A stretch of 64,000 nucleotides of DNA from G965197715 sp965247615 (GTDB lineage: Bacteria; Chloroflexota; Dehalococcoidia; Lucifugimonadales; UBA1127), in contig OZ252022.1 of assembly GCA_965247615.1 (NCBI GenBank), positions 992,001 to 1,056,000 on the forward strand, read 5' to 3'. The translations under genes and the position numbers were made by a program. Shown here one piece after another: positions 8,662 through 16,721 of the stretch; within the stretch, counting starts at the first letter, position 1; every line of letters starts with the position of its first letter. The notes under the pieces were generated by a model. That model ran no database searches, had not been told where the DNA came from, and saw only the letters and a program-made list of their open reading frames with translations.

Positions 8662-9005
8662 CCAGCCAGCTCTGCGAGGGCCTTCTTGTTCGCACCCACG
8701 ATGACCCGGTCTCCCGCAACCGTGATGGGCCGACGGATCAGCCTGGGCTCCTTGAGCATGAGCTGAAGCAACTCGTCTTCGCCAAAGCTGTCGGGTGCTC
8801 GCCCCAAGGCCTTGAAGGAAGGGCTCTTCCACGCGAAGAACTCAGAGGGTGAGCGGCCACCCAAGAGGTCACGCAACTCTTCCTCTGAGAAGGGGTCTCG
8901 AAAGAAGTCGCGCTCCTCAAGCTCGATGCCCATCTGTGAGAGCGACGCCCTCACGTTACGACACGTAGATCAGCGCGTCCACCAGTAGAAGGCTGCTCTG
9001 TTCAT
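8658..9005 (-). CDS. ArsC/Spx-like thioredoxin-fold protein, probable selenoprotein (in-frame TGA, UxxC)
   Basis: Read from ATG 9005 (ribosome site CGGAGGA just upstream), the frame is open for 115 codons except for a TGA at codon 12 (8970-8972). If TGA is selenocysteine (U), the start reads MNRAAFYWWTRUSTCRNVRA, and it aligns without gaps with the Spx/ArsC redox motif (YxxxxCxxCR), U falling on the first active-site Cys. The rest (EERDFFRDPFSEEELRDLL; LIRRPITVAGDRVIVG) is typical ArsC/Spx family. A hairpin 24 nt after the TGA fits the bacterial SECIS. TGA is used as an ordinary stop elsewhere in the window (e.g. 3146, 25401). Without recoding, only a 103-codon GTG-started remnant lacking the active site would remain. 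Function: probably a thiol/selenol reductase; the substrate is unknown. Confidence 0.78.
8936..8954 (-). promoter_or_regulatory. candidate bacterial SECIS hairpin
   Basis: On the minus strand GTGAGGGC-GTC-GCTCTCAC forms an 8-bp stem (one G-U pair) with a 3-nt loop GTC. The loop begins 23 nt after the last base of the in-frame TGA at 8970-8972. The published bacterial SECIS consensus asks for a short stem, a small loop with a G in its first two positions, and a TGA-to-loop distance of roughly 16-37 nt; all are met. It lies wholly inside coding sequence, as bacterial SECIS elements do. Confidence 0.7.
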
Positions 9006-9129
9006 TCTTCCTCCGGGAGCACTTGGTCACGCGGCAAGAGGCGCGCGCGTTAGCATGTGCGACGCCAGCGCCAACCGATGGCGGGGCTCGAGGGCTGAGA
9101 GGGTAAAGCGCTGGGCCGGCAAGAGCTCC

Positions 9130-10011
9130 TCAGGTGTCCTCCAGCTTGCGGCCCATGTCCCGCAGGAAGCGCTGCACCTCCGGGGCGAGGTCAGACGCGG
9201 ACTCCTGGGCCCTCGTGTCCGCACGGCTGTCGTAATACGCTTCCAGCTGCCCAATGAGCGCCTTCACTCCAGAGTGCTGCTCCACCTCGGCGCTGACCTG
9301 AGCGTACTGGCGCTTCCCCCGCTCGTGGTCTGCCAGCCTATTGGGCAGCCCGTACAGAGCGCACAGGATCTCCAGCAGTCGAGCCGATCCCGCGAAGTCC
9401 TCCTCAAGCTCGAGGTACTGCGGCAGGTGCACCATCAGAGACAGGCTTTCGATCCCTAGCTTCGTGAGGGAGTCTGAAACCATGTTCATAATGCTGGTCG
9501 GACCCTGGTACGCTCCGCCGCGCGACGGGTTGACCCACGGTACGTCCTTCATGGGCTCCCCGTTGAGGGTGCCCGTCACCAGTAGAGGCCGCGTATGGGG
9601 CACCGCGTCGTACATCCCGCCGATTCGCCCGTACCGCTTCACGCCAAAGGTCTTGAGTAGCTCCACCACCGAGTTCACGTACTCCTCCGCCATTGTGTGG
9701 GGCTCCAGCACGTGAAGGAAGAGGAGGTCTGGCCCCTCCTCGCGCTTGGCATAGCGAAGGTTGGTGTTGGGGATCCGCAGGTTTCGCTGCCCGTTGACGA
9801 TCCGCGTCGTGGGGCGGTAGCGGGTGAAGTCGAAGAACGCCCCCGGAGCCGCCAGCTTGCCAATCTCCTGGGCACTGAAGTGCCGCTCCAACCTGCGCAG
9901 GGTCAGCGTACCCACGTTGCCCGCGTCGATCCACGGCCGCAGCATCGCAATAACGTGCGGGTCCCGCAACTCCGGTACTGGCTCTTGAACTTCAAAGGCG
10001 CCAATTCTCAT
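9130..10011 (-). CDS. PAC2 family protein
   Basis: A 293-residue protein of the PAC2 (proteasome-assembly-chaperone 2-like) family, found in archaea, actinobacteria and Chloroflexota. Visible family segments: PELRDPHVIAMLRPWIDAGN at the start, DLLFLHVLEPHTMAEEYVN, RIGGMYDAVPHTRPLLVTG, the Gly-rich GGAYQGPTSIMNMVSD and SLMVHLPQYLELEEDFAGSA. A helical C-terminal region (~220-293) follows. The bacterial role is unclear. Transcribed in the same direction as, and 124 bp upstream of, the ArsC/Spx-like selenoprotein candidate. Confidence 0.85.
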   Translation of the reverse strand: MRIGAFEVQEPVPELRDPHVIAMLRPWIDAGNVGTLTLRRLERHFSAQEIGKLAAPGAFFDFTRYRPTTRIVNGQRNLRIPNTNLRYAKREEGPDLLFLHVLEPHTMAEEYVNSVVELLKTFGVKRYGRIGGMYDAVPHTRPLLVTGTLNGEPMKDVPWVNPSRGGAYQGPTSIMNMVSDSLTKLGIESLSLMVHLPQYLELEEDFAGSARLLEILCALYGLPNRLADHERGKRQYAQVSAEVEQHSGVKALIGQLEAYYDSRADTRAQESASDLAPEVQRFLRDMGRKLEDT

Positions 10012-10140
10012 GGGCCAATGTTGCCAGAAGAAGAGGCGTTTGGCAACCGCGCTAGCCCAATTCCTGCAGTCTTTCTTGAGATTCTCTCAAGCGTCCTTGG
10101 GTCGGGAGGGCCCGAGAATCGCGGGGCGGTTGAGCGGTCG

Positions 10141-10169
10141 TTGACAGCGGCCCCCTAGGGCGATAAGGT
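10141..10169 (+). promoter_or_regulatory. sigma70-like promoter of the thiolase operon
   Basis: TTGACA (10141-10146), a 17-bp spacer, and TAAGGT (10164-10169), about 48 bp upstream of the thiolase ATG at 10218. The -35 is perfect, the -10 weak. Confidence 0.45.
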
Positions 10170-10217
10170 GGCTGCGCCGGCTGAATGCGGTCGGCGCGAG
10201 CCACTCAGGAGGTGGGC

Positions 10218-11489
10218 ATGGCCACCACAAAGCGGAGATTGGGCCGGGGCGTAGCCCTCGTGGGCGCGGGCATGTCCAAGTTCGGCGCCTTCAAAGACCG
10301 TGACAGCCGAGACCTCTTTGTCGAAGCCTTCCAGGCCATGGGAACCTCCATCCCGCGGGGCTTCGACCCCGAGGACATCGAGGCCATCTACGTCGGCAAT
10401 GCTGTCAGCGACCTCTTCGAAGGTCAGAGCCACATCGCCCCCATCATGGCCGATTGGGTTGGGCTCACACCCAGGCCGGCCACCCACATCGAGAACGCCT
10501 GCGCCAGCGGTGGCGTCGGCCTCCGGCACGGGCTCATGGCCATCGCTTCGGGCTTACATGACGTCGTCCTCGTGGGCGGCGTCGAGAAGATGACGAACCT
10601 CCCAATTGAGCGCGTCACCGATGCCTTGGCAACGGCCAGCGACGTCCTCTACGAAGCACCGGCAGGTTTTACGTTCCCGGGACTGTACGCCGCCATAGCA
10701 ACTGCCTACATGGACCAGTATGGCGCTCAGCCGGAGCATTTCATGACGGTGACCGTCCAGAACCACGAGAACGGGGCGCTGAACCCCAAGGCCCAGTTCA
10801 ACAGCACCATCAAGCAGCTAATGGAGAGCCGCGCTGCCCGCGCCCGGGAGCGCGGGCAGCCTGTTCCCGACTGGCAGGACGAGTGGGACTTCCTGAGAGA
10901 CCTCCAGGCCAACCCCACCGTTGCTTGGCCCATGCGCCTCTTCGACTGCTCGCCCGTCACCGATGGCGCAGCCTGTGTGTTGCTGGTTGCCGAAGAGTTG
11001 GCCAGCGCCTATTCCGATGCGCCGGTGCACGTCATCGGTTCCGGCCAGGCCAGCGCCCCACCCCTGCATAGCATGGGCTCCCTGACCTCTATCACCTCTG
11101 CGAGGAAGGCCTCACAAGACGCGTACGACATGGCTGGCGTGATGGCCAACGACGTCCAGCTCGCCGAGGTCCACGACTGCTTCACCATCGCAGAGCTCGT
11201 CGCCATCGAAGACTTGGGCTTCTTCGAGCCAGGCGAGGGCTACAAGGCAGTCGCCGAGGGTGTGACGGCCAGAGATGGCTCCAAGCCGATCAATACGTCG
11301 GGAGGCCTCAAGGCCAAGGGTCACCCTGTGGGCGCATCGGGGATAGGCCAGGTCGTAGAGGTCTGGCAGCAGATGACGGGCCAGGCGGGACCACGTCAGG
11401 TCCCGGACAAGGACGTCCAGCTTGCACTGACCCACAACGTCGGCGCCAGCGGCGGCACTTGCGCCGTCCATGTTTTCGAGCGGAGATAA
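10218..11489 (+). CDS. thiolase family protein (acetyl-CoA acetyltransferase-like)
   Basis: A 423-residue thiolase fold protein. The nucleophile Cys is in ENACASGGVGLRHGLMAIAS; the loop VLVGGVEKMTN follows; catalytic C-terminal motifs are DCFTIAELVAIEDLGF, GGLKAKGHPVGASGIGQ (His) and NVGASGGTCAVHVF. The canonical second Cys (CxG) of biosynthetic thiolases is replaced by GGTCAVH near the C-terminus, typical of SCP2-type thiolases. ATG 10218 lies directly after AGGAGG. The next gene, a DUF35 protein, starts 3 bp after the stop. Known thiolase/DUF35 pairs act as complexes on acyl-CoA side chains; the substrate here is not determinable. Confidence 0.88.
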   Translation: MATTKRRLGRGVALVGAGMSKFGAFKDRDSRDLFVEAFQAMGTSIPRGFDPEDIEAIYVGNAVSDLFEGQSHIAPIMADWVGLTPRPATHIENACASGGVGLRHGLMAIASGLHDVVLVGGVEKMTNLPIERVTDALATASDVLYEAPAGFTFPGLYAAIATAYMDQYGAQPEHFMTVTVQNHENGALNPKAQFNSTIKQLMESRAARARERGQPVPDWQDEWDFLRDLQANPTVAWPMRLFDCSPVTDGAACVLLVAEELASAYSDAPVHVIGSGQASAPPLHSMGSLTSITSARKASQDAYDMAGVMANDVQLAEVHDCFTIAELVAIEDLGFFEPGEGYKAVAEGVTARDGSKPINTSGGLKAKGHPVGASGIGQVVEVWQQMTGQAGPRQVPDKDVQLALTHNVGASGGTCAVHVFERR

Positions 11490-11492
11490 GCT

Positions 11493-11915
11493 GTGGCGGA
11501 TCGGGAGTTCACCAGCGCGTCTTTCAACAAGTACCTGAAGGAGAAGAGGCTGATGGCCGCCCAGTGCCAGGGTTGTGGCCGCGTCAACCTCCCGCCGCGG
11601 CCCATGTGCGGCTGGTGCCATGGCTTTCAGATGGACTGGGCGGAGCTCAGCGGAATCGGCGCGCTGGCCGCCTTCACCGCGATATCCATCGGTCCTTCGG
11701 CCATGGTTGAGTCGGGCTACGGCCGCGACAACCCATACGTCTCAGGCATCGTGACGTTGGAAGAAGGTCCCAGCATTAGCGCGCGCATTCTGGGCGTGGA
11801 CGCCAAGGCCCCCGAGACCATTAGGATTGGCACGCCCGTCCACGTTGAGTTTCTGGACCAAGGAGAGGGCGAAGCTGCCCGTGCAGTCCTGGCCTTTCGG
11901 GCCAAAGGGGCATAG
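11493..11915 (+). CDS. DUF35 OB-fold/zinc-ribbon protein, thiolase partner
   Basis: A 140-residue protein. An N-terminal helix (FNKYLKEKRLMAAQC) leads into a rubredoxin-like zinc ribbon CQGCG...CGWC (~residues 25-42), then an OB fold (GALAAFTAISIGP; YVSGIVTLEEGPSISARILG). This is the DUF35 family, which binds acyl-CoA and forms complexes with thiolases or Ltp2-type aldolases. GTG 11493 starts 3 bp after the thiolase stop, so the two are surely co-translated. Confidence 0.88.
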   Translation: MADREFTSASFNKYLKEKRLMAAQCQGCGRVNLPPRPMCGWCHGFQMDWAELSGIGALAAFTAISIGPSAMVESGYGRDNPYVSGIVTLEEGPSISARILGVDAKAPETIRIGTPVHVEFLDQGEGEAARAVLAFRAKGA

Positions 11916-11990
11916 CGGGGCCTGACTGCACCGGGGGCGTCGGCCCGCTGCCACTCCTGTGGGGGAAGAAAAGCGCTCGGTGCCGCGAGG

Positions 11991-12536
11991 CTAGAGCGTC
12001 ACGGAGCCCTGCAGTCCCAGCAACCCCTTGATGTACTCCATCTCGCCCAGGTGGCGGCTGTCGTGGCCGTAGATATGCGTGACGACAACCTGCCCGATGG
12101 TCATCCCCGCCGTCCGCTCCACCTGGCTCACCGGTTGCTGCAGATCCGTGGGCGCCAGGCCCTCAACGAAGGACGTCACCTCGCTCCAGACGCGGCGGGC
12201 ATATGCCAGGACCTCATCCTTGCCGGGGAATCGGAGATCGCCGGCCTCTTCATCGGAGAGGAGCATTCCCGTGCTCTGCTGGTCCAGACCCCAGCGCCGG
12301 AACCATTCCTCTTCCTGCCAGACTTCTGTGCGCCCCTGAATGTGCTGACGCAGGTAGTTATCGTCGCAGCGGGGAATGTGCCAGAGGGTGAAGCCCAGAG
12401 AGTGCGCCCCCCGCGCCGGCGACCAAGCAAGCTGTTCGTTGGTGAGGTCGCCCACCAGGCTCTCAGCCCGTTCGTGGAGCTGGCGCAGCCCCCAGACGAG
12501 CAACGGCGCACCAGGGCCCGGGGCGCCGCCTACCAT
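11991..12536 (-). CDS. DinB family protein
   Basis: A 181-residue four-helix-bundle protein of the DinB/YfiT type. Three candidate metal-binding His positions are visible: HSLGFTLWHIPRCDDNYLRQ (His in helix 2) and VVTHIYGHDSRHLGEMEY (His pair in helix 4), consistent with the usual His triad. Members include thiol-dependent transferases, but many are unassigned. The start at 12536 lacks a clear ribosome site, so a start slightly downstream is possible. Confidence 0.75.
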   Translation of the reverse strand: MVGGAPGPGAPLLVWGLRQLHERAESLVGDLTNEQLAWSPARGAHSLGFTLWHIPRCDDNYLRQHIQGRTEVWQEEEWFRRWGLDQQSTGMLLSDEEAGDLRFPGKDEVLAYARRVWSEVTSFVEGLAPTDLQQPVSQVERTAGMTIGQVVVTHIYGHDSRHLGEMEYIKGLLGLQGSVTL

Positions 12537-12630
12537 TGGCGGGCCACCGCGCCGGTGCGCAGGGGGCGCGAAAAGCCCTGTGCAAAGGGAACCAATCTGT
12601 TCGCCTCATCCGGTGCCATCGTCGTGCCTT

Positions 12631-13323
12631 CTACAGCCCCACTATAGGAGCGCGACACTGGCTGATGATCTCTGAAATGTTGGCGTCCGGCGATGCGCCC
12701 TGAAGGCTGCGCGCCAGGGCCTGGACGTCCATGGCGGGGTTCGTGGCCACGGTGCTGGTGGCGATCCATACGGGTTCGACCGCGGGCAGCGTCTCTACCC
12801 CGCGCCATTGGGGCAGAATCTCCTCCTGCCACGCCCACTTGTCGATCCGGATAGGCACGTCGTCGTTGCGGCGCACCGGGCCGAAGATGTCGTTCTCCAG
12901 TCCGGCCGTCTCCAGGGCCTGCCGCCGGCCTGGATCGGGCAGCGCGTGCCTCGGTACGGTGCCCAGGAACGTGGCCTGTAGGTGCAGCAGCAAACGAACG
13001 TCTCCCCCCCGCCGCAAGTCCTCGATCATTGCCACTTCATTGGGAGTGAGGGGGACGCGAACCGCCGTAGGCCGCTGGGAGTCCGTTGTGAACTCCGCTA
13101 GCGCCACGCCGATGAGTTGCCTGCCATCTTCGGGGAGCGACCACAGCTCGGCATAGAGGTAGGAGATGTCCCAAGTCAGTCTGCCCCCACCCGCAGTGAG
13201 CGGACCGCCCTCCAGCGGAATGGAGATACCACTGGTGTGGGGCAGAAGCGCCCCGGCCTGGTCTTCACGCACGTCCAGTCGATACTCGGCGCCGGGCTGA
13301 GGGTGAAAACGTGCTATCGGCAT
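12631..13323 (-). CDS. hypothetical protein
   Basis: A 230-residue soluble protein with no signal peptide or membrane segment; I do not recognise the family. The N-terminal ~130 residues look beta-rich (GAEYRLDVREDQAGALLP; GGRLTWDISYLYAELWS; DVRLLLHLQATFLGTVP). The C-terminal part has RIDKWAWQEEILPQWRGVE, resembling a binding or recognition segment. Codon use matches its neighbours and the frame is uninterrupted, so it is probably a real gene. Separated from the DinB gene by 94 bp in the same direction, with weak linkage. Confidence 0.6.
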   Translation of the reverse strand: MPIARFHPQPGAEYRLDVREDQAGALLPHTSGISIPLEGGPLTAGGGRLTWDISYLYAELWSLPEDGRQLIGVALAEFTTDSQRPTAVRVPLTPNEVAMIEDLRRGGDVRLLLHLQATFLGTVPRHALPDPGRRQALETAGLENDIFGPVRRNDDVPIRIDKWAWQEEILPQWRGVETLPAVEPVWIATSTVATNPAMDVQALARSLQGASPDANISEIISQCRAPIVGL

Positions 13324-13471
13324 CTACTGCGACTCCCTTTCACGGGACATCTACTGTGGAGTCCCATCGTATGATTCGTCCTGCCCGGTGCTGCGTACCG
13401 GATCAGGGACTGCCTCGCGTACAGCCGCAGGTGGCTCATGCCCGGGGCAGCCCCCGATATATTGCGGGCGG

Positions 13472-13903
13472 TTACATCTTGAACTCGGCGGGCTGGACGT
13501 ACTCCCACGGCTCGCCTGCCCGGTACTTGCCCGCGATCTCCAGCACCTTCACCGCGAACTGGAAGGCGTAGGGGATGCCCGGCCCGCCTGGTACGAAGCC
13601 CCCGCCGATGGTCCCAACGGTCACCGCCTCAAAGATCTCTTCGTCGGTCGCCCCGGCCTCGATGGCGGGAACGACGTGGATAAGGCAGGCCGGCGAGCGA
13701 TACGCCACGCCAATGGCCGTGAACATGAGCTCCTTCACCTTCCGGGAAAGAGCCCCGTCTGCCCAAATGCTCGCATAGAAGTCCGCGAACGTCTCACCGG
13801 AGGCTGGCGCCACCGTGTTGATGATCTGGAACATCCGTGGAGTGAAGAGCATCTTCTGCTTCATGTAGTCGTTCGCTTGCTGGGCACGCGCCTGGTCAAC
13901 CAT
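13472..13903 (-). CDS. carboxymuconolactone decarboxylase (CMD/AhpD-like) family protein
   Basis: A 143-residue alpha-helical CMD-family protein. The characteristic core reads LMFTAIGVAYRSPACLIHVVP followed by AGATDEEIFEAVTVGTI. The AhpD-type CxxCxxxH active site is reduced to SxxCLIH (Ser, Cys, His), so a peroxidase-type disulfide cycle is unlikely and a lactone-decarboxylase-like or unknown role is more plausible. ATG 13903 follows AAGGAGGGA. The longer upstream frame has no start signal. Confidence 0.8.
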   Translation of the reverse strand: MVDQARAQQANDYMKQKMLFTPRMFQIINTVAPASGETFADFYASIWADGALSRKVKELMFTAIGVAYRSPACLIHVVPAIEAGATDEEIFEAVTVGTIGGGFVPGGPGIPYAFQFAVKVLEIAGKYRAGEPWEYVQPAEFKM

Positions 13904-14301
13904 AGTGTTCCCTCCTTGATCAAGTCGTTTGTGTTGGCTTGGATGGCCATACACACGGGGCTGCCTCCCAGGACAATCTGGCGCCCCAGGTACCCGGCCC
14001 GCCAAGCAAAAAGCCCCTCTCGTTGGTAGGGAGAGGGGCTGGCGACGCGGAAGTCCCTTGCCCCTAGGTGGGGCAGCTACACAGGCAGGTCGCGGGAAGC
14101 TTTTGTGTGGCCATCTGGGGTCAAGATAGCAACAATGGCCGACTGTGTCAAGGACGGGAGGCCGCGCGATTCCGTCCGTGCGGGAAAACAGGCCTTCCCT
14201 GAGGCCAGTCAGCCCCGAAGCAGATTCCTATGCCGCCGTTCGCGCTGCCCAACCCCGCCGCTCAGCAAGCCGGTGCGGCGCCGAGCCCTCGCGCTAGCGG
14301 G
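13904..14301. other. gene-free interval with a minus-strand terminator
   Basis: 398 bp between the CMD gene and the epimerase gene. The only clear structure is the intrinsic terminator at 14008-14040. No open frame with family resemblance and no T-box or other riboswitch consensus was recognised. Confidence 0.5.
14008..14040 (-). terminator. intrinsic terminator downstream of the epimerase gene
   Basis: On the minus strand AGCCCCTCTC, a 9-nt loop, then GAGAGGGGCT followed by TTTTT: a perfect 10-bp GC-rich stem with a T-run. It lies after the epimerase stop and before the CMD gene, so it probably insulates the CMD gene from upstream transcription. Confidence 0.8.
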
Positions 14302-15198
14302 TCAACTGTCGAGGAGCTTGACCCCTTCCTCCAAATTGATCTGAGGGCTCCAGCCCATCTCCCGTCGAATCTTCGCAGTGTCCGCCTGGGTTGCCCTGGC
14401 CTCATTGGGGCGCTCCGGAAGGTACACGACGTCCGAAGAGAACATCCGCGCCGCGCTGTTGATTGTCGTGCTTGTACCGGAACCCACGTTGTACGCGCTG
14501 AGCCGGCGATCAGAGAGCGCCGCCATCAGGTTGGCTCGGGCCACATCATAGACGTGAACGAAGTCGCGTGACTGCTCGCCGTCCCCCGTCACCGTGAGGG
14601 GTGTTCCGGCCTGTTTCTGCCTGTTGAATATCCCCACCACCGACGTATAGGCGTTGTACGGATTCTTCTCGTTGAACGATCGGGGCCCATAGACGTTGAA
14701 GTATCGCAGCGCAATGCAGGGGATATCGAACCGTCCGCCCAGGACGGAGCAATACTGCTCCGCCGCGTACTTCTGAAGCGCGTACGGATTGAGCAGCTCC
14801 GGCGCCGTATCTTCAGGCGTTGGGAGCCTCCTCGTGTTGCCATAGAGCGCAGATGTGCTGGAGAACACGAACTTTCGTATGCGCGTGCCGATGACGGCTT
14901 GCAGACACCTGATGGTGCCGACGACATTCACCTCTTCATGCTCGACGGGCTGGTGGAAAGACGGCTGAATGCGAGGTAGCGCCGCCGCATGGAAGAACAG
15001 GTCAACATCCCGCGCGTGACGCGTCAATGAGTCCGGATCTCTGATATCAACAGTCGCCAACTCCGCCTTGGGGTTCAGCGCCGCTTCTGAACCGGTTGAC
15101 AGGTCGTCCACGACAAGGACGTCCATGCCCTCGCTTACAAGCAGGTCCACAATGTGCGAACCGATGAACCCTGCTCCACCTGTGACAAGGCACTTCAC
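14302..15198 (-). CDS. NAD-dependent epimerase/dehydratase (extended SDR)
   Basis: A 298-residue extended short-chain dehydrogenase/reductase acting on nucleotide sugars (UDP-glucose 4-epimerase/WbpP-like). The NAD-binding GGAGFIGSHIVDLLV is at the start; DDLSTG follows strand 2; catalytic residues are SSTSALYG (Ser) and the YALQK motif (Tyr, Lys). LRYFNVYGPRS and GDGEQSRDFVHVYDVA are substrate-binding signatures. It appears slightly short at the C-terminus, within family range. No polysaccharide genes are adjacent, so the substrate is open. Confidence 0.88.
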   Translation of the reverse strand: MKCLVTGGAGFIGSHIVDLLVSEGMDVLVVDDLSTGSEAALNPKAELATVDIRDPDSLTRHARDVDLFFHAAALPRIQPSFHQPVEHEEVNVVGTIRCLQAVIGTRIRKFVFSSTSALYGNTRRLPTPEDTAPELLNPYALQKYAAEQYCSVLGGRFDIPCIALRYFNVYGPRSFNEKNPYNAYTSVVGIFNRQKQAGTPLTVTGDGEQSRDFVHVYDVARANLMAALSDRRLSAYNVGSGTSTTINSAARMFSSDVVYLPERPNEARATQADTAKIRREMGWSPQINLEEGVKLLDS

Positions 15199-15451
15199 GG
15201 GATCTCCTCATTCTTCGCCGGGGCCGCGATGGCTCTTGTCACGGGGCGTAGGCTCGGTCGGCAGAGACGCTGCAACACCGGGCTGGCGCTCGCAGCGCGG
15301 CGTCGGGGAGTGGACGTTTGCCCTTACTGGCGCCACGAAACGTTTGCTGAACGCGTGTAGACAAAGTCGAACGCTGGGGGCTTGCACACGCGCAGAGGCC
15401 CCCTATTGTCCCGCCCTAAATAGCTGCCTCCCGAACTGCTCCCACAAGGCC

Positions 15452-15465
15452 GTCGCGCCAGCGAC
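15452..15465. repeat. GTCGC-TGGC-GCGAC hairpin repeat, copy 2
   Basis: Perfect 14-mer, reverse orientation, directly abutting the 3' end (stop 15467) of an amidohydrolase gene. The flanking CCCACAAGGC is shared with other copies. Its position suggests a possible terminator or mRNA-end structure. Confidence 0.75.
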
Positions 15466-15466
15466 C

Positions 15467-16546
15467 CTAGATGCCGTAGAAGTGGGCAGGATTGTCCGAA
15501 AGGATCTTGTCCATTATCGCCGGCGAAACGTCCTCTCGACCGCGGAGCAGTTTGATGAGCTCCGGCTCCACTGACTGATCCCCGTGCCCATAGTCTGAAC
15601 CAGTGATCATGTTGTCTTCGCCAATGTGGTCAAGAATGTAGGGTATGTCCTCATCCGCTTCGCATGCTACGAAGAGACGGTTGCTGCGGAAATAGTCCGG
15701 TCCAAAAGCCGCCCGCCCCGTCTTGAAGCGCCGGTTGAGAAAGTGCGCCAGATAGGGGACCCAGGACGAGTTTGCTTCAATGAATCCCCAGCGCAGGTCC
15801 GGGAACCGCTCCGGTATCTTGTTGGCCGCCAAGTCGTAGAAAGCCATAACGGGCAGTAGCCGCACGTCGGGAAACACGAAGCTCAACCTGCTGTCGAAGA
15901 ACTCCGTGAGTGTTGGAGACCCTGGGCCCGTGTGGATGCAGATGGGAAGGTCCAGGCGCTGCGCTTCCTCATAGATGGGGAAGAAGTAAGGCTCCGCCAG
16001 CGATCGGTCCTTCTCCACACCCCGGAACAGAACACCAACGGCGCCATGCTCCTTGCCGTAGTTCATCTCCTCTATGGAGGCCTCCAGATTGCGTAGAGCA
16101 GGCACTACCACCCAGCGCATGCGGCCCTCGGACCGAGAGCACGTGTCCGCCATGAACCGGTTGTAGGCCCGGGCAAGGGCGACCTCCAGGCCGACGTCAT
16201 GCGTGAGGAAGCCGATGAACAGCGTTGGATAGATGACCTGCACATCGACACCCATCTTGGTGGCGTCCAAGAGCCGCGCGTTGATGTCCGTCATTGCGCG
16301 CTTGTGCCAACCCGATGAATTCGCAATCTCCGGGTCGATGGGCGGCGTGCCCAGCGCCTGGCCACCCTTTCCCTGTGGGTGCGGCACCAGCTTGCTATCG
16401 ATGATCCAGAAGTTGCGCATAATCCCATTGTTGGGATCTGCCCACGGAACAAGACTTGGCTTCCGATGGGCCAACTCCTCGTCGAAGAACTCCCAGATAG
16501 GCTCTGACTCAATTATGTGCGTGTCGGCGTCGATTATCCTGGCCAT
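15467..16546 (-). CDS. amidohydrolase family 2 protein (paralog 1)
   Basis: A 359-residue metal-dependent TIM-barrel enzyme of the amidohydrolase-2/ACMSD-like group. Visible: DADTHIIES at residues 6-14 (metal site of strand 1, with Asp in place of the first His of HxH), ICIHTGPGSP (~residue 208), GFIEANSSWVPYL, and the C-terminal GSDYGHGDQS with the catalytic Asp, then ending DNPAHFYGI. The family includes decarboxylases, hydratases and hydrolases, so the reaction is not assigned. The most divergent of the six paralogs here. Separated from the permease pair by 176 bp in the same direction. Confidence 0.85.
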   Translation of the reverse strand: MARIIDADTHIIESEPIWEFFDEELAHRKPSLVPWADPNNGIMRNFWIIDSKLVPHPQGKGGQALGTPPIDPEIANSSGWHKRAMTDINARLLDATKMGVDVQVIYPTLFIGFLTHDVGLEVALARAYNRFMADTCSRSEGRMRWVVVPALRNLEASIEEMNYGKEHGAVGVLFRGVEKDRSLAEPYFFPIYEEAQRLDLPICIHTGPGSPTLTEFFDSRLSFVFPDVRLLPVMAFYDLAANKIPERFPDLRWGFIEANSSWVPYLAHFLNRRFKTGRAAFGPDYFRSNRLFVACEADEDIPYILDHIGEDNMITGSDYGHGDQSVEPELIKLLRGREDVSPAIMDKILSDNPAHFYGI

Positions 16547-16721
16547 CTTGTCCTCCTAGTGCAGTGGTTCAGCGACTCCGGATTCGTCCAGTCTGAGGCC
16601 CTGAGAATAGCCCGAATTGGAAGGCGGCACAATAGGCGGGCGCCACGTTGTGCCGCGGGCGTTGCCGGCGTCTACGCAGGTTGGCCGCCCTTGGCGTCAG
16701 CGCCTCCGACTGCCATCGTGC

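Noticed and set aside
13472..13903. CMD protein as a second selenoprotein
   Set aside because: The first CxxC position is Ser (SxxC), encoded by an ordinary sense codon, and no in-frame TGA is present.
14008..14100. T-box or other riboswitch leader before the CMD gene
   Set aside because: The hairpin plus T-run is a good terminator, but no T-box consensus (GGTGGTACCGCG type) or known riboswitch core could be found, and it lies at the expected end of the epimerase transcript.
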